Source of the DNA: an uncultured Lachnospiraceae bacterium
GTDB lineage: Bacteria; Bacillota; Clostridia; Lachnospirales; Lachnospiraceae
Direction: 5' to 3'
Assembly: GCA_900548905.1 (NCBI GenBank)
Contig: URMK01000013.1
Span: forward strand, 56,543-120,542
DNA: 64,000 nucleotides
Within the stretch, counting starts at the first letter, position 1; the number at the start of each line of letters is the position of its first letter. Both the position numbers and the translations under genes were made by a program. Below are positions 58,232 through 64,000 of this stretch, piece by piece. Below the pieces are notes generated by a model that saw nothing but the letters and a program-made list of their open reading frames with translations, was not told the origin of the DNA and searched no databases.

Positions 58232-58990
58232 ATGGAAAATGCGAAAATCAGTACCAGAAAATTAAATTTATATTATGGAACCAACCATGCGCTTAAAGAT
58301 GTGGATATGGATATTACCCCCCATGCCATAACTGCTTTTATCGGCCCTTCCGGCTGCGGAAAGTCAACCTTTTTAAAGACGCTGAACCGTATGAATGATC
58401 TGGTGGACGGGGTCAGGATAGATGGAACAGTCACGCTGGACGGTGAAAATATTTATGATGATAAGGTGGATACCACCCTTTTGCGTAAAAAGGTAGGTAT
58501 GGTGTTTCAGCAGCCTAATCCCTTTCCCATGAGTATTTATGATAATATCGCGTATGGCCCCCGGATCCATGGAATTAAAAATAAAGCACAGCTGGATGAA
58601 ATCGTGGAAGAAAGCCTGAAAGGCGCTGCTATTTTTGATGAGGTAAAGGATCGGCTCAAAAAATCCGCACTGGGTCTTTCCGGCGGGCAGCAGCAGAGGC
58701 TGTGTATTGCCAGGGCCCTGGCTGTACAGCCGGAAGTACTTCTGATGGATGAGCCAACCTCGGCCCTGGATCCTATTTCCACACTGAAAATAGAAGATTT
58801 AATGGAAGATCTGAAGAAAAAATATACGGTGGTGGTGGTGACACATAACATGCAGCAGGCCGCCAGGGTATCCGACGAAACGGCCTTTTTCCTGGTGGGA
58901 GAGGTGGTGGAAAAGGATACCACCGGAAATATTTTTGCCAGGCCCAGGGACAAAAGGACGGAGGACTATATTACAGGCCGTTTTGGCTGA
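58232..58990 (+). CDS. pstB: Phosphate ABC transporter ATPase PstB
   Basis: 252 aa. Walker A GPSGCGKSTF, Q-loop VFQQPNPFPMSIYDNIA, signature LSGGQQQRLCIARAL, Walker B VLLMDEPTSALDP and the switch His in VVTHNMQQAARV are all intact. The ATG at 58232 is preceded by AGGAG; the in-frame extension to 58193 is Gly/Arg-rich and not typical. Confidence 0.96.
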   Translation: MENAKISTRKLNLYYGTNHALKDVDMDITPHAITAFIGPSGCGKSTFLKTLNRMNDLVDGVRIDGTVTLDGENIYDDKVDTTLLRKKVGMVFQQPNPFPMSIYDNIAYGPRIHGIKNKAQLDEIVEESLKGAAIFDEVKDRLKKSALGLSGGQQQRLCIARALAVQPEVLLMDEPTSALDPISTLKIEDLMEDLKKKYTVVVVTHNMQQAARVSDETAFFLVGEVVEKDTTGNIFARPRDKRTEDYITGRFG

Positions 58991-59078
58991 TTACGGGCAA
59001 AACGGTAACAGGTATGGAACCGTGAAGAAATGAACCGTTATACGGATATGCAGGAAGGAAATGCGAGGAGCAGGAATT

Positions 59079-59741
59079 ATGACAATGAGAACGATTTATC
59101 TGGAGGAGCTGAACGGCCTTCGTAAAAGCCTGGCTGAGATGGGGGAGGCTGTGGAGGTTTCCTTTGATATGCTGCTGACGGCGGTGGACAGTAAGGACGA
59201 GGAGCTTAAGATGCAGATTATCCGTGGCGACCGGATGATTAATGACATGGAAAGAAGCATTGAATCCAAGTGTCTTTCCCTGATTACCAGGCAGCAGCCG
59301 ATTGCCGGAGATCTGCGTATGATATCGGCAGCGCTGAAGGTAGTGACGGATATTGAACGGATCGGGGATCAGACAGCGGACATTGCGGAACTGATGCTGC
59401 GGCTGAAGGACTGTGATCTGGATACCTATTCCAGACATATTACAGGTATGCTTCAGGTAGCTAAGGAGATTGTCCACGATGCCGTCCATGCCTTCGTGAC
59501 CCGTGACAGCAAGGCGGCCGACGAAGTGATCCGCCATGATGATGTGGTGGATTCTCTGTTCGCAAAGGTAAAGGATGACTTGGTTTTCATGCTTCAGGAG
59601 GGTGTGGATAATATCGATGCCTGTGTGGATGTGCTGATGATTGCCAAATATCTGGAGCGGATCGGCGATCATGCGGTAAACATAGCGGAATGGGAAATTT
59701 TCCAGGAGAGCGGCGCCATTCAGGATATCCGCCTGATGTAA
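59079..59741 (+). CDS. phoU: Phosphate signalling protein PhoU
   Basis: 220 aa, two copies of a three-helix bundle with metal-binding acidic motifs (DVVDSLFAKVKDD, DIERIGDQTADIAE, YLERIGDHAVNIAEW). PhoU restrains the Pst system and Pho signalling when phosphate is high. The ATG at 59079 follows GAGGAG. It ends the pst operon; a GGGCAGC/GCTGCCC hairpin (59763-59781) lies after it. Confidence 0.95.
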   Translation: MTMRTIYLEELNGLRKSLAEMGEAVEVSFDMLLTAVDSKDEELKMQIIRGDRMINDMERSIESKCLSLITRQQPIAGDLRMISAALKVVTDIERIGDQTADIAELMLRLKDCDLDTYSRHITGMLQVAKEIVHDAVHAFVTRDSKAADEVIRHDDVVDSLFAKVKDDLVFMLQEGVDNIDACVDVLMIAKYLERIGDHAVNIAEWEIFQESGAIQDIRLM

Positions 59742-59810
59742 ACCGATTCGTTCAGGACCGGGGGGCAGCGGCAGGCTGCCCGGACCGGATAAACTTCACC
59801 GGCAGGTTCG

Positions 59811-61217
59811 TTACCGGCGCAGCTCCTGTTCTCTTTTTTGTACCACAAATTTCACATATAGAATCAGGGCGATCAGAAAGATAACACCCAGGCTGTTGGT
59901 AACCTGTTGGGCGTACAGGGTTTTTCCGCCGATACTCCAGCCCGCCTGCTGTAGGAAAGACAGGAACCTGCCTGAAACAAAGGATACCAAAAATCCATAA
60001 ACGCCGCCGATTGAGGAGAGGATAGACAGCTGGAGAGTCCTTTTTTCTTCATTTAAAAGCTCCAGCTGGATGCCGAACAGCCCTATTCCGGCAAAGCTCC
60101 ATCCCGCCGCGGAGAAAAGGGTGGCGGCAATGGTCATGGGATAGGCATTGGAAGGCACGGCAAAAGCCATGAACATAAAATTCAAAAGGATCCCCAGCAG
60201 GGAATATTTATACATATAAGCCATACCCAAACGATCCCCCATTCTTCCTATCATGGGGGTAATGGCGATCCGCACCAAATTCCCGAAAAAGCCTACCACC
60301 ATGATAAAGGTAAACGGAAGGTTCAAATCTTTAATCTGATAGCTGGTATTAAAGGGGGAAGAAGTATAAAATGCGGTAAGCCACAGCAGGTTGGTAAAGA
60401 AAGCTTTGCGGAAATCGGAATTCCGGAAGGCTTCTTTGATTTCCGCTTTCAGTACGCCCTTTTGCTTCCCGGAAGCATTGTCTTTGTATTTTTTGGCAAG
60501 ATTGCCGTGCATTTCCTGGCCTGCGGCATTCCGGACGGCATAGCGCGGCTCTTTCATCCGGCTGAAGGCACAGAAATTAATAAGAACGAGGAGAAAAATC
60601 AGCGTCCCGTTCAGGAGAAAGCCTATATGCTGGTGTTCCCCTGCCGTACTGTCCATAATAACGCCGGCCCCCAGCATTACGGTCACGGTAACAAATACGG
60701 CGACGGCATCTTTTTTGGAAAAATAGCTTCCCCGCAGCTCCATGGGAACAAGGATCGCTATCCAGTCCTGGGTCGCGGGTGTCCCGATCTGTGACCATGC
60801 CTGGGCAAAAAAATACCCTGCCACAATGAGGAACTGTTGTACATGGATTGGCAGGGGCAGCAGCGGAATAAAGAAAATGAACGAAAAGAAGAGCTTCTGC
60901 ATTACGGTAACGCAGACGAACAGCTTTCTTTTTTTCAGCTTATTAATCCTCTGCATGGTAAAGAGCTGGAACAGTGCGGCCAGGCTTCCCATGGATGTAA
61001 TAACACCGATGGATGCATCCGGTATATTCACCGAGAGCATGAGGGAAACCAGGAAGGTTCCACCTGCCAGCTGGGCAATCGTCTGATTGGCGGAGTCCCC
61101 CGCTATGTAGTTCCTGCGGCTCTTTTCATAGTCCCCTTCGTTTTCGGGAAGGGCCATAAAATAAATCCTGCGCAGCCGTCCAAGCAGCCAGGTGAAATCA
61201 AGCATAATCCTGCTCAT
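59811..61217 (-). CDS. Major facilitator superfamily transporter
   Basis: 468 aa, twelve predicted helices. It resembles the group with an N-terminal segment LPENEGDYEKSRRNYIAGD seen in Clostridial MFS proteins of unknown substrate. The start at 61217 has a GGGG stretch 7 nt before; ATG at 61205 is an alternative. It converges with phoU. No substrate can be inferred. Confidence 0.82.
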   Translation of the reverse strand: MSRIMLDFTWLLGRLRRIYFMALPENEGDYEKSRRNYIAGDSANQTIAQLAGGTFLVSLMLSVNIPDASIGVITSMGSLAALFQLFTMQRINKLKKRKLFVCVTVMQKLFFSFIFFIPLLPLPIHVQQFLIVAGYFFAQAWSQIGTPATQDWIAILVPMELRGSYFSKKDAVAVFVTVTVMLGAGVIMDSTAGEHQHIGFLLNGTLIFLLVLINFCAFSRMKEPRYAVRNAAGQEMHGNLAKKYKDNASGKQKGVLKAEIKEAFRNSDFRKAFFTNLLWLTAFYTSSPFNTSYQIKDLNLPFTFIMVVGFFGNLVRIAITPMIGRMGDRLGMAYMYKYSLLGILLNFMFMAFAVPSNAYPMTIAATLFSAAGWSFAGIGLFGIQLELLNEEKRTLQLSILSSIGGVYGFLVSFVSGRFLSFLQQAGWSIGGKTLYAQQVTNSLGVIFLIALILYVKFVVQKREQELRR

Positions 61218-61256
61218 AAAATACCCCGTTTCCCGCGTCCCGCGCGGCCTTCCCAA

Positions 61257-61614
61257 GTACTTCCCTCAGCCTGATATTACAATAACGGGAACCTAAAAAA
61301 AATGTATTATCTTTGTCAAATTGATGTAGTTTATTGCTGTGAGGAAGAAAAAACCAGGCTCCTTTTTTACAGTGATCCGGGGAGACGGAATTTGAAAGCG
61401 GCCGGTATAAGAATTAGTCGCCCCTTTCCGCAAAATAATAAATATTTATTGATAAACAATAAAAAAATATTGACTTTCAATGTGAATAGTGTTATTTTAT
61501 GGAAAAGAGGCTATGGCAGCAGGATGATTCCGTCTTTTTCCTTTTGTATAAGGGAACAGAACGAAAGCTGTATGTTGTGGAATATTTTTTATGAGCAGGA
61601 GGAAAGAAGAAATC
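61257..61614. other. Intergenic region with promoter for the DUF2975 unit
   Basis: No gene is seen. The AT-rich segment 61430-61500 holds the promoter and inverted repeat listed separately. Confidence 0.5.
61446..61498 (+). promoter_or_regulatory. Promoter and operator-like repeat of the DUF2975 unit
   Basis: TTGACT (61470-61475) - 17 bp - TATTTT (61493-61498). TTATTG-5 bp-CAATAA (61446-61462) lies just upstream of the -35 and may bind the small XRE protein encoded in the operon. Confidence 0.6.
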
Positions 61615-62061
61615 ATGGGAAACAAGCTCACACGGTTTACAAAAGGAATGCTGGATTTCATGTTTTATGCAGGGATTGCGGTTACATTAACCCTTCCGGT
61701 TTCTGTCCGCATTTACGGGCGCATCAATTCCTATTTTGGACAGTATTATATTCACCTGATTATATTGTTCGGAGTTTCCGGGATTTTGGCGGAGCTTATT
61801 TTATTTGAACTGCGAAGGATGTTCCGGACCGTTCTGGAAAATGACTGTTTTGTACAGGCCAATGTGAAAAGCCTGAACCGGATGGGGACTTACAGCTTTT
61901 TAATTGCCCTTGTAACGGCGGGAAGGCTGTTCCTGTATCTGACACCGGCGGTGATGATAATCATCCTGGTTTTTGTGATAGCGGGTCTGTTCAGCAAGGT
62001 GCTGAGCCGGGTGTTTGACCGGGCGGTGGCATATAAAAATGAAAACGACCTGACAATTTAG
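61615..62061 (+). CDS. DUF2975-type membrane protein
   Basis: 148 aa, four helices (about 13-30, 40-60, 87-107, 108-130). The pattern LRRMFRTVLENDCFVQANVKSL is typical of DUF2975 proteins, which are nearly always followed by a small XRE regulator, as here. Probably a membrane signal receiver for that regulator. A start at 61591 is also possible, but the AAGAAG site favours 61615. Confidence 0.8.
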   Translation: MGNKLTRFTKGMLDFMFYAGIAVTLTLPVSVRIYGRINSYFGQYYIHLIILFGVSGILAELILFELRRMFRTVLENDCFVQANVKSLNRMGTYSFLIALVTAGRLFLYLTPAVMIIILVFVIAGLFSKVLSRVFDRAVAYKNENDLTI

Positions 62062-62071
62062 GAGGTGGATA

Positions 62072-62305
62072 ATGTCCATAATTATCAATTTGGATGTAAT
62101 GATGGCCAAAAGGAAGAAAGGGCTGACGGAGCTGGCAGGAGAGGTGGATATTACACTGGCCAACCTGTCTATTCTGAAAAATAACAAAGCAAAAGCGGTC
62201 CGGCTTTCCACCTTAAATGCAATATGCAAGGCGCTGGAATGTCAGCCGGGAGATATCCTCCAATATGTGGAGGACGAAGAGGATGGGGAGATCAACAGCC
62301 TGTAG
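62072..62305 (+). CDS. Small XRE-family regulator (YozG-like)
   Basis: 77 aa: MSIIINLDVMMAKRKKGLTE, then ITLANLSILKNNKAKAVRLSTLNAIC and KALECQPGDILQYVEDEE. This is the short HTH group partnered with DUF2975. It starts 10 bp after the membrane protein gene, with GGAGG upstream. Confidence 0.9.
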   Translation: MSIIINLDVMMAKRKKGLTELAGEVDITLANLSILKNNKAKAVRLSTLNAICKALECQPGDILQYVEDEEDGEINSL

Positions 62306-62317
62306 GAGGTATATGTT

Positions 62318-63910
62318 ATGGATTATGAAAGAACGGATCCGGTAAACGGAAACTATACGGCGGAAAATAATCCGGCGTGGACGGAACAGGAAAAATGGCG
62401 GATGGAGGAAAGGAAAAGGGAAGAGGAAAGGCGGCTTGAAGCGGAAAAGAAAGCGGCTGTCATGCGCGGGGATTTTCCATTCTTCGGATGGGCCAGCGCA
62501 GTTTATGCTCTTTTTTACACCTTCTGCCTGTACAAAAACGCTTCGGGGATCACTTACCCTTTTTTCGTCGCAGGAACCCTTATCTATTTTGGCTTATGTA
62601 CCAAAAGGTCAGGGGTTCCATTGAAAAAAGACAGTACCTTCACCGTTGTGAGCATGCTTCTCCTGGGAATATCCGTGTTCCTTACAGACAATATCAGCAT
62701 ACAGCTGATAACAAAAACAGGGATTTTCCTTCTCACTCTGAGTCTGATGCTTCATCAGTACCTGAATGACAGAGCATGGAATTTTTCCAGGTATCTGCTC
62801 GCTATCTGTCAGTGTCTTCTGGAGTCGGTAGCCTGTCTGGGACGTCCTTTCAGTGATGGATCCGCCTGGAGACAGAAACGGACACAGGAAGGGAAAAAGG
62901 ACGGCAAGGGGCGTTATGTTGCCCTGGGTATTCTCGTGGCGGTTCCGCTGGGCCTCCTCATCCTGGCCCTTCTGGTGAGTGCGGATGCGGTATTCCGGGA
63001 TTTGTTCGTACGTCTTTTCCGGCATATCAACATATTGAATATCCTGCTTGTCCTCTGTATGCTCACGTTTGGTTTTTTTGCTTCCTACTGCTTTATGGCT
63101 ATGCTTAACAGCCGGGTCATTAAGGAGGAATGCAGGGAGAACCGGAACCAGGAGCCGGTGCTTGCGATTACCTTCACCTCGGTACTTGCGGTAATGTATT
63201 TGATTTTCTCCGGGATCCAGGTGGTTTATCTGTTCCTGGGACAGCTGAAGCTGCCGGACGGGTATACCTATTCCTCTTATGCCAGGCAGGGTTTTTTCCA
63301 GCTCCTGGCGGTATGTATAATCAATCTCATTATCGTATTGGTGTGCCTGGGCTTTTTCAGGGAAAGCAAGGTGCTGAAGGGGATACTCACCCTGATATCC
63401 CTTTGTACCTATATTATGGTGGCATCCAGTGCATACCGGATGCTTCTCTATATCGGAACCTGTCAGCTGACCTTTCTGCGGATCCTTGTTTTGTGGGCCC
63501 TGGCTGCTACCGCGCTGGTGCTGGGAGGAATTATTGTCACCATATTTAAACCCGGTTTCCGGCTTTTCCGGTATTGCATCACCGTGGTCACGGTGCTATA
63601 TATCCTTCTGGCCTTTGCCAAACCCGATTACTGGATTGCCAGATATAATATGGAGTATGTGGATTTTGCAGCTGTGAGCCAGGAACAGGCGGAGGAAGGC
63701 AGTTACAGGGATTTTTATTACCTGAGCCATCTGTCCGCGGATGCCGCCCCCGTCCTTGCCGCGCCTGAAAACTATGAATTCCTGAAAAACCAGTCCTATT
63801 CCATGGAGGAATATTATTCCCGCATGGAGCGTAAAGCGGAGGGGATGGGGATACGCAGCTTCAATGTATCCCGCTATCTTGCCGGAAAGGCCCTTTCCCG
63901 GTTACAGTGA
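62318..63910 (+). CDS. DUF4173/DUF4153-type polytopic membrane protein
   Basis: 530 aa. A charged N-terminal head (Glu/Arg-rich, about 20-50), then about eleven helices and a C-terminal soluble segment (SRYLAGKALSRL end). The length and pattern fit DUF4173 membrane proteins that are usually linked to a DUF2975/XRE pair. The function is unknown. AGGAGG lies 8 nt before the ATG. Twelve base pairs separate it from the XRE gene. Confidence 0.8.
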   Translation: MDYERTDPVNGNYTAENNPAWTEQEKWRMEERKREEERRLEAEKKAAVMRGDFPFFGWASAVYALFYTFCLYKNASGITYPFFVAGTLIYFGLCTKRSGVPLKKDSTFTVVSMLLLGISVFLTDNISIQLITKTGIFLLTLSLMLHQYLNDRAWNFSRYLLAICQCLLESVACLGRPFSDGSAWRQKRTQEGKKDGKGRYVALGILVAVPLGLLILALLVSADAVFRDLFVRLFRHINILNILLVLCMLTFGFFASYCFMAMLNSRVIKEECRENRNQEPVLAITFTSVLAVMYLIFSGIQVVYLFLGQLKLPDGYTYSSYARQGFFQLLAVCIINLIIVLVCLGFFRESKVLKGILTLISLCTYIMVASSAYRMLLYIGTCQLTFLRILVLWALAATALVLGGIIVTIFKPGFRLFRYCITVVTVLYILLAFAKPDYWIARYNMEYVDFAAVSQEQAEEGSYRDFYYLSHLSADAAPVLAAPENYEFLKNQSYSMEEYYSRMERKAEGMGIRSFNVSRYLAGKALSRLQ

Positions 63911-63926
63911 CTCCAAAAGAACAAAT

Positions 63927-63955
63927 GGGAATAATTCAGACGGCCCTTTGTGTCC
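63927..63955. repeat. Dispersed repeat, copy 6 (inverted)
   Basis: Reverse complement of the 29-bp unit at 49255-49283, with four mismatches. It lies just after the DUF4173-type gene, again in an intergenic position. Confidence 0.7.
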
Positions 63956-64000
63956 TGGGGCATCCCCTCTCCTTTTCCCTGGGGTGGCAGTGCTGCAAGG

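Overview
The window is the replication-origin region of a low-to-moderate GC Gram-positive bacterium of the class Clostridia. The protein sequences look like family Lachnospiraceae, a gut anaerobe, but the genus cannot be fixed from the sequence alone. The order yidD-rnpA-rpmH (minus strand) / oriC / dnaA-dnaN-yaaA(S4)-recF-gyrB-gyrA (plus strand) is the classical Firmicute origin layout. No rRNA, tRNA, CRISPR array, insertion sequence or transposase was seen.

Layout. 1-9.9 kb: origin and replication genes, with DnaA boxes on both sides of dnaA. 10.0-15.1 kb: a two-component system followed by an ABC exporter of the peptide-sensing or detoxification type. 15.2-18.3 kb: small metabolic and housekeeping genes (radical SAM, serine hydrolase, ArsC-like, methyltransferase). 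18.5-25.8 kb: regulators (an HTH protein with a Gly-periodic repeat domain, an ECF sigma factor with an odd partner), a GH32 fructosidase, small proteins, and a UbiB-type kinase with a phasin-like neighbour. 26.0-33.5 kb: fructokinase, cation antiporter, an MBOAT/SGNH acylation pair, the c-di-AMP receptor DarA, an unknown nuclease-like protein, and a 6-phosphogluconolactonase broken at a G8 tract.

33.55-43.8 kb is an accessory island and the most interesting part. It has a phage-type repressor with an ImmA/IrrE partner, four evenly spaced operators, and a complete siphovirus-like tail module: tail tube, G/GT chaperones with a TTTTTTC slippery site, tape measure, distal tail protein, hub, and receptor-binding protein. 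No integrase, terminase, portal, capsid or lysis gene is present. The receptor-binding gene ends in an apparently invertible segment: a 24-bp imperfect inverted repeat encloses a second, silent C-terminal cassette on the other strand, in the correct frame to be swapped in. This fits a self-regulated tail-like particle (F-type tailocin candidate) with switchable target specificity.

43.9-64 kb returns to chromosomal genes: HTH-membrane and CPBP protease genes, an acyltransferase, a secreted duplicated-domain protein, a promoter/terminator unit that may be a small RNA or peptide gene, a GNAT, SIMPL, a Ham1-type NTPase and AlaX. Then come mntP behind a yybP-ykoY manganese riboswitch, a MarR-TauE pair, the pst-phoU phosphate operon with a Pho-box-like promoter, an MFS transporter, and a DUF2975/XRE/DUF4173 module. 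A family of short palindromic repeats is scattered from 47 to 64 kb.
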